Assembly: GCF_001310815.1 (NCBI RefSeq)
Contig: NZ_BAZK01000005.1
Location: 274,611-338,610 of the forward strand
Length of the DNA: 64,000 bases
Source of the DNA: Pseudovibrio denitrificans JCM 12308
GTDB taxonomy: Bacteria > Pseudomonadota > Alphaproteobacteria > Rhizobiales > Stappiaceae
Direction: 5' to 3'
Under the pieces are notes generated by a model. It saw nothing but the letters and a program-made list of their open reading frames with translations, did no database searches and was not told the origin of the DNA. The position numbers and the translations under genes are program-made. How positions within the stretch are numbered: position 1 is the first letter of the stretch; every line of letters begins with the position of its first letter. Below, piece by piece: positions 45,974-54,854 of the stretch.

Positions 45974-46566
45974 AGCATTTCACAAAATTTGCCGTTGTTG
46001 CGGCATCACTTGCATTCACCGCATCGGCGCAGGCTGCAAGCTACAAGTTTGACCCGACACATACCGAAGTTCGCTTTTACTACAACCATGCGGGGCTGAG
46101 CGAGCAGTCTGGTGAGTGGAAGGTTGTTAGTGGCGACGTAGAGTTTGATCCGGAAAAGATTGAAGAGACCAAAATTTCCGTGGTCATTGACCCAGCCAGC
46201 ATTGATACCGGTGTTGAGGCGCTGGATGAGCATATGAAGAACTCTGATTTCTTCGACGTAGAGAAGTATCCGGAGATTACCTTTGTTTCCACGAGCGTGA
46301 AGCAGACCAGTGCGACCGGTGTCACTCTGGTTGGTGATTTGACCATCAAGGACCAGAAGCATCCGGTGGAGCTGGACTTTAAGCTCAATCACAATGGTCC
46401 GCACCCGCTTGGCAGCTACTTTGACTACTATCAGGGCCAGTGGATTGGCGTTGAGGGCACAGGGGAGATCCTGCGCAGTGACTTTGGTGTGGGCATGTTT
46501 GCGCCGCTGACCAGTGACCGTGTGCGTCTGGAGATCTCTGCGGAGATGCGTGAGGGCGGCTGGTAA
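45970..46566 (+). CDS. YceI-family periplasmic lipid-binding-type protein
   Basis: A 198-aa exported lipocalin-like protein of the YceI family, which bind polyisoprenoid-type lipids. AGGCAGGA precedes the ATG. The signal peptide MKHFTKFAVVAASLAFTASA ends near AQA. The mature protein begins SYKFDPTHTEVRFYYNHAGL, and contains VVIDPASIDTGVEALDEHMK, NSDFFDVEKYPEITF and VTLVGDLTIKDQKHPVELDF, all family hallmarks. It is divergent from a MarR regulator and may be under its control. Confidence 0.93.
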   Translation: MKHFTKFAVVAASLAFTASAQAASYKFDPTHTEVRFYYNHAGLSEQSGEWKVVSGDVEFDPEKIEETKISVVIDPASIDTGVEALDEHMKNSDFFDVEKYPEITFVSTSVKQTSATGVTLVGDLTIKDQKHPVELDFKLNHNGPHPLGSYFDYYQGQWIGVEGTGEILRSDFGVGMFAPLTSDRVRLEISAEMREGGW

Positions 46567-46628
46567 GTCTGCCTGATGCAGCTTTGTATCGTCTGATGTG
46601 ATCAGAGCAGCGTGCTCTTTTAAAAAAC

Positions 46629-46658
46629 AAAACCCCGACTGGGGCCAGTCGGGGTTTT
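46629..46658. terminator. Bidirectional terminator between yceI and glnA
   Basis: AAAACCCCGACTG pairs with CAGTCGGGGTTTT; the A and T tracts serve both directions. Confidence 0.9.
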
Positions 46659-46750
46659 GTTGTGTCTAAATGACGGGGCTGCTTTGGATGGGCGTATCCG
46701 CTTGGAGATACGCCCGGGGTGCATTGGAGTTAAAACAGCCCCTTCATAAA

Positions 46751-48160
46751 TTAGACGGAGTAGTACATGTCGAACTCAACTGGGTGAGGGGTCATGTCTG
46801 TACGCAGAACTTCTTCCATCTTCAGTTCGATGTATGCGTCGATCTGGTCGTCGTCGAATACGCCACCTGCTTTGAGGTACTCACGGTCTGCATCAAGGCT
46901 TTCCAGAGCTTCACGCAGAGATGCTGCAACAGTTGGGATCTCGGCGAGTTCTTCTGCTGGCAGATCGTACAGGTTCTTATCCATTGCATCACCAGGATGG
47001 ATCTTGTTCTTGATACCATCAAGGCCAGCCATCAGCTGTGCAGCGAACGCCAGGTATGGGTTTGCTGTTGGATCCGGGAAGCGAACTTCAACGCGCTTAC
47101 CTTTTGGAGATGAGGTGAATGGAATACGGCAGGATGCAGAACGGTTCTGGGAAGAGTATGCCAGAAGAACTGGAGCCTCATAGCCCGGTACCAGACGCTT
47201 GTAGGAGTTGGTGGACGCGTTGGTGAACGCGTTCAGGGATTTCGCGTGCTTCAGGATGCCGCCGATGAAGTACAGAGCGTTCTCGGAAAGGTCAGCATAC
47301 TGGCTGCCAGCAAAAGTTGGCTTGCCTTCGTCCCAGATGGAGAAGTGGCAGTGCATGCCGGTGCCGTTGTCGCCGAAGACTGGCTTAGGCATGAAGGTTG
47401 CGGACTTGCCATACGCGTGAGCAACTTGGTGAACCACGTACTTGTAGATCTGCATGTGGTCAGCACAAGTGGTCAGGGTCTGGAACTGCATGCCGAGTTC
47501 GTGCTGAGCAGCTGCCACTTCGTGGTGGTGCTTTTCAACTTTTACACCCATGTCGGACATAACGGTCAGCATTTCAGAGCGGATGTCCTGACAGCTGTCG
47601 ATTGGAGGAACCGGGAAGTAACCACCTTTTGTGCGTGGACGGTGACCGAGGTTACCGGACTCGTACTCGCTGTCCATGTTGGATGGCAGTTCGGAACAGT
47701 CCAGCTTGAAGCCGGTGTTGTATGGGTCTGCTGCGAAGCGAACGTCGTCGAAGATGAAGAATTCAGCTTCCGGGCCAACGAACACGGTGTCACCAGCGCC
47801 ACATGCTTTCACGTAGGCTTCTGCACGCTTTGCAGTCATGCGTGGGTCACGGTTGTAACCTTCACCTGTGCGTGGGTCGAGAACGTCACAGAAGATGGAC
47901 ATGGTGGACTGTGCGAAGAATGGGTCGACGTGCGCTGTTTCCGGATCTGGCATCAGCATCATGTCGGATTCGTTGATTGCTTTCCAACCACCGATGGAAG
48001 AACCGTCAAATGCAACGCCTTCAGCGAACATGTCTTCATTCACCTGGGAGATATCCATGGTAACATGCTGCAGCTTGCCGCGCGGATCAGAAAAACGAAG
48101 ATCTACGAACTTTACGTCTTTTTCCTGGATTTCTTTCAAGACATCAGCGGAGGTCGTCAT
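46751..48160 (-). CDS. glnA: Glutamine synthetase, type I
   Basis: GlnA makes glutamine from glutamate, ammonia and ATP. The 469-aa protein has the conserved GS blocks [53 protein letters not shown] and [20 protein letters not shown]. The adenylylation tyrosine is in [16 protein letters not shown], so activity should be tuned by GlnE. AGGAAG precedes the ATG. It lies 120 nt downstream of glnB in the same orientation and is expected to be co-transcribed from the sigma-54 promoter upstream of glnB. Confidence 0.98.
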   Translation of the reverse strand: MTTSADVLKEIQEKDVKFVDLRFSDPRGKLQHVTMDISQVNEDMFAEGVAFDGSSIGGWKAINESDMMLMPDPETAHVDPFFAQSTMSIFCDVLDPRTGEGYNRDPRMTAKRAEAYVKACGAGDTVFVGPEAEFFIFDDVRFAADPYNTGFKLDCSELPSNMDSEYESGNLGHRPRTKGGYFPVPPIDSCQDIRSEMLTVMSDMGVKVEKHHHEVAAAQHELGMQFQTLTTCADHMQIYKYVVHQVAHAYGKSATFMPKPVFGDNGTGMHCHFSIWDEGKPTFAGSQYADLSENALYFIGGILKHAKSLNAFTNASTNSYKRLVPGYEAPVLLAYSSQNRSASCRIPFTSSPKGKRVEVRFPDPTANPYLAFAAQLMAGLDGIKNKIHPGDAMDKNLYDLPAEELAEIPTVAASLREALESLDADREYLKAGGVFDDDQIDAYIELKMEEVLRTDMTPHPVEFDMYYSV

Positions 48161-48280
48161 AACTTCCTATTCCTCTTATAAATTCGCCAGTGGCGTCGTG
48201 TTATACTGTTGAAGACCAAACTACGCGGGACTGTTCCCCCCAACTCGTCACCGGTCCCCCATTTATCCCTAAGGAATTAC

Positions 48281-48676
<396 letters not shown>

Positions 48677-48734
48677 TTAAAATGACCAGTGCGTGTGCAG
48701 AAAGTTCGCGATTCAAAACTTACGGAAATATGAA

Positions 48735-48750
48735 TGCAGAAACCGTGCCA
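48735..48750 (-). promoter_or_regulatory. Sigma-54 promoter of glnBA
   Basis: On the reverse strand TGGCACGGTTTCTGCA matches the consensus TGGCACGnnnnTTGCA with a single mismatch, with correct -24 GG and -12 GC spacing. It is 116 nt before the glnB start. This implies NtrC-dependent induction under nitrogen limitation. Confidence 0.8.
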
Positions 48751-48814
48751 GTTTTGAAATTTTCTTAAAAAGCCACAAAAGCGGGCATTCCTCTCCCTCA
48801 ATACTAATGGGAAA

Positions 48815-48852
48815 GTGCATCTGAAATATATCTGGTGCACAAACACTGCGCA
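48815..48852. promoter_or_regulatory. Candidate NtrC enhancer sites upstream of the glnBA promoter
   Basis: TGCACAAACACTGCGCA (48836-48852) fits the 17-bp NtrC dyad (TGCAC-N7-GTGCA type) with one mismatch. GTGCA at 48815 and TGCAC at 48836 give a second, wider dyad. They lie 65-100 bp upstream of the -24 box, as enhancers usually do. Confidence 0.55.
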
Positions 48853-49015
48853 GGATGGTTAAAAAATAGGCAGTGTACGTTTTGTTCATCTCGCCAGAAA
48901 CTAGGTGTTGGTTCCCTGTGCAAGGCAGGGTTATGGTTGGAACAGCAAAAGCTGATGCAGTTTCTCGTGCGCTCTGATCAAGTCTCTTGAGGGAGTGCGC
49001 TTAAAGGAGCGAGTG

Positions 49016-49471
49016 ATGAGGTTGGTTTCTCTCGACCATGTCGTGCTTACCGTTCATGATGTTGAACGTACCAGTCGTTTCTATCAGGACGTGCTGGGTA
49101 TGGAGGAAATCATATTCGGAGGCGGGCGGCGGGCGCTACACTTTGGCCAGCAGAAGATCAACCTTCAACCCATCGATGTTTCGCAGGAGCCTTTAGCCAA
49201 GGAGCAGATGCCGGGCACAGCTGATCTGTGTTTTCTGGTGGAGAGCCTTGATGCGGCCATTGCGCGGCTGGGGGCTGCGTCTGTGACCATTGTTGAGGGG
49301 CCGGTATTCCGAACAGGGGCCAGTTCGCCCATTCTGTCCGTTTATATAAGAGACCCGGATGGGAACCTGATTGAGCTATCCCAGCCGCAGGATGTGGTGA
49401 TTGCCAGTGATGAGCGGCCTGAGGAGCTGAAGAAAACGAAAGGTGCCGGGAAGCCCAAGTCTAACCGTTAA
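49016..49471 (+). CDS. VOC-superfamily (glyoxalase-like) protein
   Basis: A 151-aa vicinal-oxygen-chelate protein. ATG 49016 is 7 nt after AAGGAG and starts MRLVSLDHVVLTVHDVERTS. Motifs are DHVVLTVHDVERTSRFYQDV, HFGQQKINLQPID and YIRDPDGNLIELSQP, with the metal-ligand pattern H...E/H...E of glyoxalase/fosfomycin-type members. The C-terminus is charged. Function is not established. It is convergent with the effector-like kinase gene (25-nt gap) and diverges from glnB. Confidence 0.88.
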   Translation: MRLVSLDHVVLTVHDVERTSRFYQDVLGMEEIIFGGGRRALHFGQQKINLQPIDVSQEPLAKEQMPGTADLCFLVESLDAAIARLGAASVTIVEGPVFRTGASSPILSVYIRDPDGNLIELSQPQDVVIASDERPEELKKTKGAGKPKSNR

Positions 49472-49495
49472 AAGCTTGAGCCTTTTGGGAGTAGA

Positions 49496-51133
49496 TCAGG
49501 AGCTGCTTTGTTTCCGGATTAGTTCCAGCACGACTTTGGCATCTTCTGGCTGGAGGAGCGGGTCTTTTAGAAACTCGCTTTGCTGCATGTCGTCCAGGCT
49601 GCTTCTCTTTTTCGGGTCGATCTGCATGGCATTGTTGACGAAGCGGGCGTACTCCGATTCATAGCTCTCATTGTAATAGCCGGGTTCGGCTGCCAGATCC
49701 GGGTCATCTGTCGGCTTAAGCGCTTTGTATTCGCTGTTTGAGCTGTCTTTTTCATCGGCTCCCGAATTCTGGCTTTTTGAATTGCTCAGTTTGCGGACAA
49801 CATGGAGTGCAAAGGCGTAGGGGTTGTCGCAATCGGGTGCATCCAGCAGATTGAACTCACCTTCGCCGCCGCCGAACACCATTTGGCCCACAGCATAGCC
49901 ATCTTGTTTGTCGTCCAGGCGGTCGCGTTTGTCTTCATCCTCGAAGGCCGCGGCAATGGCTTCTGGGCTGGAATACTCAGGTGTACCGAAATCCAGCGGG
50001 TCTTCGCCGATGACACCTGCAAAGCCGAAGTCAGCGATCTTGAGAGACTGGCTGTTTTGATCGAACAGGATGTTGCCGCCCTTGATGTCGTTGTGACTGA
50101 TGCCAGCGGCGTTGATGTGCTTCAGGCCATCGATCACTTCATTGGCCATGAATTGCAGAGCGCCCCAGTATTGGGCATGGCTGAGTTTGTTGTCGCGGTA
50201 GAGTTCTTCAGCGCCCTGAAACAGGTCATCTGCCTCGCAGCCTTCCACATACTCCATGGCAAGGCCTGTCTCGCCGTCGATCTCGTGCATGCCGTAGCAC
50301 TGGACCACGTTCTTGTGCGGACCGGCGGCCATAAGCTTGCCGTAGATCTGCGCCTCTTTCTGCAGGGCGTCCTTGCCTTTCTGGGATCGTGCCGTCTTAA
50401 ACGCAATGGACTTGCCGCTTTGCTCATCAGTGAACAGGCTGACCTCCCCAAAAGACCCAGCCCCCAACCGTTTGGCACGTTTGAGGTTGTCAGAAGGAAG
50501 CGGCAGTGTCGCCAACGGGCCTTCCTCATCCTCGGAGAAGCTGGGTTCATTGACATCGCTGATGGTGAAGCGGTTAGTGGGGGCGGTTGTGGCTAGTGTT
50601 GGTTCCGGCTCGTCCTCGCTCTCCTCGTCTTCTGAGGAGCTGTCTTCTACAACGTCGCTGACAGTGAAGCGGTTAGCTGGCGGAGGCGTTGTGGAGGTTG
50701 GTTCCGGCTCTTCTCCGCTTTCCTCATCTTCAGAGGAGCTTTCTTCTACAACGTCGCTGACGGTGAAGCGGTTAGCGGGTGGAGGTGTTGTGGTTGGTGT
50801 TGGCTCTTCTTCGCTCTCCTCGTCTTCAGAGAAGCTGTCTTCCACCACATCGCTGACGGTGAAGCGGCTGGTGGGAGCGGTAGTCTTGGCAGGTGTTGGT
50901 TCCAACTCGTCGTCGCTCTCTTCTTCTGAAGAGCTGTCTTCCACTACGTCGCTGACTGTGAACCGACTAGCTGCAGACGGTTGGTCGAAGTCGGGTTCTG
51001 TTTGTCCACGGTCGGGAGGCGTTTCACTGAGGCCGAGGAGGGTGATGACGTTGTCGGCCCATATGCCGATCTGGGCATCCTGATTGGCGGTCTCGTCCGT
51101 TGGTGTCTGGAGGGCGCGCGGAGGTTTGGTCAT
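49496..51133 (-). CDS. Eukaryotic-type Ser/Thr protein kinase with five RFTV repeats, candidate type III effector
   Basis: A 545-aa protein with no signal peptide or membrane segment. Residues 1-55 are Pro/Asp/Thr-rich, as in secretion signals of type III effectors. Residues 56-195 hold five ~33-residue repeats, each starting RFTVSDVVED (RFTISDV in the last) at residues 57, 90, 122, 155 and 188, followed by a Ser/Asp/Glu cluster and a Pro/Thr linker. A complete kinase domain follows: glycine loop LGAGSFGEVSL (about 223-232), lysine in IAFKTA (246), catalytic loop GISHNDIKGGNILFD (HND at 347-349), DFG at 368-370 and a GTPEYSSPEAI activation segment. The HND triad and overall style resemble YpkA/YopO- and NleH-like effectors; the Rho-GDI domain of YpkA is absent. 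The C-terminal helical extension matches that of the neighbouring kinase. It is separated from kinase 2 by a terminator, so it has its own promoter. Kinase identity is very secure; effector status is inferred from the neighbouring chaperone. Confidence 0.85.
   Translation of the reverse strand: MTKPPRALQTPTDETANQDAQIGIWADNVITLLGLSETPPDRGQTEPDFDQPSAASRFTVSDVVEDSSSEEESDDELEPTPAKTTAPTSRFTVSDVVEDSFSEDEESEEEPTPTTTPPPANRFTVSDVVEESSSEDEESGEEPEPTSTTPPPANRFTVSDVVEDSSSEDEESEDEPEPTLATTAPTNRFTISDVNEPSFSEDEEGPLATLPLPSDNLKRAKRLGAGSFGEVSLFTDEQSGKSIAFKTARSQKGKDALQKEAQIYGKLMAAGPHKNVVQCYGMHEIDGETGLAMEYVEGCEADDLFQGAEELYRDNKLSHAQYWGALQFMANEVIDGLKHINAAGISHNDIKGGNILFDQNSQSLKIADFGFAGVIGEDPLDFGTPEYSSPEAIAAAFEDEDKRDRLDDKQDGYAVGQMVFGGGEGEFNLLDAPDCDNPYAFALHVVRKLSNSKSQNSGADEKDSSNSEYKALKPTDDPDLAAEPGYYNESYESEYARFVNNAMQIDPKKRSSLDDMQQSEFLKDPLLQPEDAKVVLELIRKQSSS
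50549..50968 (-). repeat. Five tandem coding repeats (RFTVSDVVED units)
   Basis: Units of 96-99 bp encode R-F-T-V/I-S-D-V followed by an acidic Ser-rich block and a Thr/Pro linker. Spacing of the RF core is 33, 32, 33 and 33 residues. The five cores keep R, F, T and V/I invariant while the linkers vary. Confidence 0.95.
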
Positions 51134-51244
51134 GCTGCCGGTCTTCAGAGGTTTGTGATCACCCCTTCAGTGTAGTCAACGCAGATGTTGATCCAGTGTA
51201 TCCAATTGGAGGGATGCGATTAAAATGTCTTTGAAGCTTCCAAC

Positions 51245-51270
51245 AAAAAAGCCGACCAAAGGGCCGGCTT
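51245..51270 (-). terminator. Intrinsic terminator between the two kinase genes
   Basis: On the reverse strand AAGCCGGCC and GGTCGGCTT pair around CTTT and are followed by TTTT. It lies 26 nt after the kinase 2 stop. Confidence 0.8.
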
Positions 51271-51295
51271 CTTATCTTTATCAAGGTGGTGCCTT

Positions 51296-52587
51296 TTAGG
51301 CTCGGCCCATGAGGGCGGCGAGTTCGGCTTGATGGTCTTCTTCCATTTTGGTCATGAGGCCTGAGATCACCTGGCGGGCTTCATCTGGCTGACACAGAGG
51401 GTCTGAGATGAAGTTGGTTTTCAGGAGCTCTTCTGCTGTGCCGCGGACGTCGATGTCGAGCAGGGTGGAGAGGTTTACAAACTCCACATAGCTGTTTCGC
51501 CGCCTTTGCCGTAGTGACCTGCTGTGTTTGCCAGTTTTGGATCGCTGGTTTCATTGAGCGCCTGATACTCAAGTGTTTCATCACGTCGTTCAATGTCGCG
51601 CAGCTGGGAATGCATGGAGTAACCGAGGGCTGCCTGATCGCCGTTGTTCTGGGCGCCAAATAGGTTTTCAGTGTGCTCGCCTGCGCGGTAGGTCATCTGG
51701 CCAACGGCGAAGGTGTCCTGCTTCTCATTGGCACGGGCCTTTTCTCCCTCCCGCTGTGGAAGTGACAGGAGCGCTTCCGGTGCAGAGTGGGATGGGGTGC
51801 CGATGGTGACAGGGTCTTTGCCGATTGTTGCAGCGCTGCCAAAGTCGACGATCTTGATCGCCTGACTTTCCTTATCATAGAGCAGGTTGCCGCCCTTGAT
51901 GTCGCTGTGGCTGATGCCAGCTTCTGCCAGATGCTGTACGCCGCTGAGCACATCACGCATGATGAACTGCACGGTGCCCCAGTACTGGGAGTGGCTGAGT
52001 TTGTTGCTGGTGTACAAATTCTCTGCGGTGGTGAAGAGCTTGCCCGCTTCGCAACCCTCCACGTATTCCAAGGCCAAGCCTTGTACGCCCTGAACTTCCA
52101 CAATGCCCATGCTCTTGACCACATTGTCATGTGGCCCGACTTTGGCAATGTCGCTGTAAACCTTCGCCTCGCGCTGCAACGCTTCCCAACCGGCTTCCGT
52201 GCTGGCTACCTTGAATGCGAAGGACTTGCCGTCCTGCTTGATCAGGTAGACGTCTCCGAAAGCACCTGCGCCCAGGCGTTTTGCGGATTGTTCCAGTGCG
52301 GTGCGGTCTGCCTCATAAGGGGCAGAGGAAGATGTTGGTGCTGAGGTTTGGGAACTGTCTGCGCTCGGTGGCTTTATCCGGTTTGCGAGCGTTTCAGTTG
52401 CGGCGGTGTCCAGAGGTTTTGCGTTGCTTGTTGTTGGCTGTGTTGAACTTTTTTGTACATCCGCGGTCACGCCGCGTGCTTCTAACTTCTCTGATTTTTC
52501 TGGAGCAGAGTTTCGTTGTGCACTTACGTCGTTCTGGAGTTGGCTCTGATCAACTGGAGTATGCTTGGGAGAGTTGACGGAATGCAT
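51296..52587 (-). CDS. Eukaryotic-type Ser/Thr protein kinase 2, candidate type III effector (single-base frameshift)
   Basis: A paralogue of the adjacent kinase. The N-terminus (MHSVNSPKHTPVDQSQLQND) is Ser/Asn/Gln-rich and disordered-looking for about 100 residues, suited to type III secretion and chaperone binding. The kinase domain has LGAGAFGDVYL (105-114), lysine in FAFKVA (126), catalytic loop GISHSDIKGGNLLYD with HSD (227-229) and DFG at 248-250. The frame breaks at about 51489-51492; one added base restores AYVEFVNLSTLLDIDVRG and the last 60 residues, which align with the C-terminus of kinase 1 (QPDEAR versus QPEDAK). Corrected length is about 430 aa. It lacks the RFTV repeats. Its start is 13 nt after the chaperone stop, and its ribosome site AAAGG overlaps that stop, so the two are translationally coupled. 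Confidence 0.83.
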
Positions 52588-52600
52588 GGGTGAGAAACCT

Positions 52601-53050
52601 TTACAGGCGAATAGACGTCGTGCTCCAGTCCGGTTGAACGGCTGGGGAGCTTTGGGTGGATTTCATTTCAGAAAGCCGTGCGCATACCTGCTCACGAATT
52701 TGCATCAGGTTGACCAGTGTGTTCTCCAGAGCAAGGTCATCTGTGAACTGTAAGGTTGCCTGTGCGTTGAGTTGCAGGTCGCCAGATTGAGACAGGCCGA
52801 GGAAGGCTCCACGCAAGAGTTCCACGTTCTGATTGAGTTCCAATGCCGCTTTCAGCGTGTTTTTATCTTCTGCAAGAAAGAGACTGGTACTAATGTAAAC
52901 GAGATCGGAGCTTTCATTGAGTTCGACTGACCAGCGGCTACCATTTGCTTCCTCGATAAGGAATAGTCCATTATCAGGCCGGGTGGTCATACCCAGACGT
53001 CGTGCGAAAGCAGTTAGAAGCTGGTCGTAATGGGCTCGTCTCTCGTGCAT
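52601..53050 (-). CDS. CesT-type type III secretion chaperone
   Basis: A 149-aa protein with the size and layout of class I type III chaperones (CesT/Tir chaperone family), which bind effector N-termini and keep them secretion-competent. The text shows the family pattern: HYDQLLTAFARRLGMTTRPD (first helix), GLFLIEEANGSRWSVELNES (first strands), LKAALELNQNVELLRGAFLG (dimer helix, then LGLSQSGDLQLNAQATL strands) and a final helix ALENTLVNLMQIREQVCARL. The C-terminus is an unstructured Ser/Thr/Pro tail. It heads the chaperone-kinase 2 operon. No secretion apparatus genes are in the window, so it would serve a system encoded elsewhere. Family confidence is good from pattern, but was not tested by search. 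Confidence 0.75.
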   Translation of the reverse strand: MHERRAHYDQLLTAFARRLGMTTRPDNGLFLIEEANGSRWSVELNESSDLVYISTSLFLAEDKNTLKAALELNQNVELLRGAFLGLSQSGDLQLNAQATLQFTDDLALENTLVNLMQIREQVCARLSEMKSTQSSPAVQPDWSTTSIRL

Positions 53051-53261
53051 GTTTTCGTTGTTTTCCCAAAGTGGTGCGCTGGTATCAACATTTACTCAGG
53101 AAGTCCCTCTGAAATCTGTGCCTTTTAGCACTAGCTCAAGTTTTGTGAATTTTCGTGATCGAAAAAACCGTGGCGGCAGTTGGGTAATGATGAACCAAAT
53201 TCTTAGGGATAATGGGTAATAAATTTCTCAAGAACCGTCGGATAGGGAATTGGAGAGCTTT

Positions 53262-54782
53262 ATGCATGAGTTATTGACACCCTTGCAGATGAAGAAGGCA
53301 GATCGCCTGACAATTGAAGGTGGCTTTCCTGGCATTGAACTGATGCATAACGCGGGCAAAGCCGTGTTTGAGGTGATGCGCCAGATTCTGCATCCTTATT
53401 CCCGCGTTCTGGTGTTTTGTGGCCCCGGCAACAACGGGGGCGATGGCTTTGTTGTGGCGCAGCTGGCCGACAATGAGGGCTTTAATGTTTCAGTCGGGCT
53501 GGTGTGTGATCCGGAGACGCTGGAAGGCGATGCGGAGCTGGCCTATGACGAGATGGATCTTGACTTAACCTCAATGGATAACATGCGAGCGGCGCTGGAG
53601 GAGCTGGGCGAGGACGACGTGATTGTCGATGCCTTGTTCGGTGCAGGGCTATCACGTCCGCTGGATGACGAGGTTCTGGATCTGGTTCAGCAGATCAATG
53701 AGAGCCCGGCGCAGTGTGTGGCTGTTGACCTTCCCTCTGGCGTGAGCGGCAAAAGCGGTGAGGTGCTGGGTGAGGCCGTTCATGCTGATATGACCATCAC
53801 CTTCTTCCGCGCCAAGCCGGGGCATTATCTTTATCCAGGGCGTGCTCATTGCGGTGAGATTGTTATTGAGCAGATCGGTCTGGATGATGAGGTGCTGGAG
53901 AAGGTTGGTCCCACTGCCTTTTATAACTGCGACAAGATCTGGGGCGACATTCCAGATCAGCCTGCTGTGGCTGGTCATAAATATAATAGGGGGCACACGG
54001 TTGTTGTCAGTGGGCCGAAGTTCTCTACCGGTGCCAGTCGTCTGGCCGCGCTGGGCGCGCAGCGGGCGGGCAGTGGTCTTGTGACGGTTGTGGCACGAGA
54101 GCAAGCGGCGCTTGTGCATGCAGCGCATCTGACGAGTGTAATGATCCGTCCGGCTGAGCGCATTGCTGATTTTGAGCGTATTTTGGAAGATGAGCGGCTC
54201 AACTCTGTGGTGATTGGGCCAGCTGCCGGTATTGGCCGGGAAACGCAGGAGCGGGTTGCAGAGTGTCTGTCTTCTGAGCGGGCTGTGGTGCTGGATGCAG
54301 ATGCTCTGATGTCTTTTGAAGAAAAGCCGGAACATCTGTTTGAGTATATCGCGGAGAGTGAAAGCGCTGGGCGGGTTGTTCTGACGCCTCATGAAGGGGA
54401 GTTCCGCCGGTTGTTCCCTGATCTATATGATCCGACGTCTACCTACTGCAAAGTGGAGCGCACCCAAAAGGCGGCCAAGCGGGCCGGTGCCGTTGTGGTG
54501 CTTAAAGGGGCGGACACTGTCATTGCTGATCCGGCAGGCAATGTCTCTATTAATGCCAGCGGTACACCGTGGCTTGCCACGGCTGGCTCTGGCGATGTGC
54601 TTGCAGGCGTGATTGCGGGGTATCTGGCGCAGGGGCTCGGTGGTTATGAAGCGGCTGCCAAAGGTGTCTGGGTGCATGGGCGTGCTGCGGAGATTGCCGG
54701 GGCAGGGCTCATTGCTGAGGACCTGATCTCACACATTCCGGATGTGATCACCGAATTAGTTCAGTTTCTGGGAGACTTTTAG
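53262..54782 (+). CDS. nnr: Bifunctional NAD(P)HX epimerase / ADP-dependent NAD(P)HX dehydratase
   Basis: This repair enzyme converts damaged hydrated NADH/NADPH back to the normal cofactors. The ATG at 53262 follows GGAG at 6 nt. The N-terminal epimerase (YjeF_N) half has FCGPGNNGGDGFVVAQLAD and VAVDLPSGVSGKSGEV. The C-terminal dehydratase half (from about residue 230) has GHKYNRGHTVVVSG, VVLTPHEGEFRRLFPDL, VVLKGADTVIADPAG and ATAGSGDVLAGVIAGYLAQG. It is 506 aa, normal for the fused form. In many alphaproteobacteria this gene precedes glnB-glnA directly; here the effector cassette lies between and the orientation is opposite. Confidence 0.95.
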   Translation: MHELLTPLQMKKADRLTIEGGFPGIELMHNAGKAVFEVMRQILHPYSRVLVFCGPGNNGGDGFVVAQLADNEGFNVSVGLVCDPETLEGDAELAYDEMDLDLTSMDNMRAALEELGEDDVIVDALFGAGLSRPLDDEVLDLVQQINESPAQCVAVDLPSGVSGKSGEVLGEAVHADMTITFFRAKPGHYLYPGRAHCGEIVIEQIGLDDEVLEKVGPTAFYNCDKIWGDIPDQPAVAGHKYNRGHTVVVSGPKFSTGASRLAALGAQRAGSGLVTVVAREQAALVHAAHLTSVMIRPAERIADFERILEDERLNSVVIGPAAGIGRETQERVAECLSSERAVVLDADALMSFEEKPEHLFEYIAESESAGRVVLTPHEGEFRRLFPDLYDPTSTYCKVERTQKAAKRAGAVVVLKGADTVIADPAGNVSINASGTPWLATAGSGDVLAGVIAGYLAQGLGGYEAAAKGVWVHGRAAEIAGAGLIAEDLISHIPDVITELVQFLGDF

Positions 54783-54854
54783 GGTTTTCTTGTTTGTGAA
54801 GGCTCTAAGTTTGTATTGGCGAAATGTATTTTCACAGTTGTTTGGTGAGTACGT

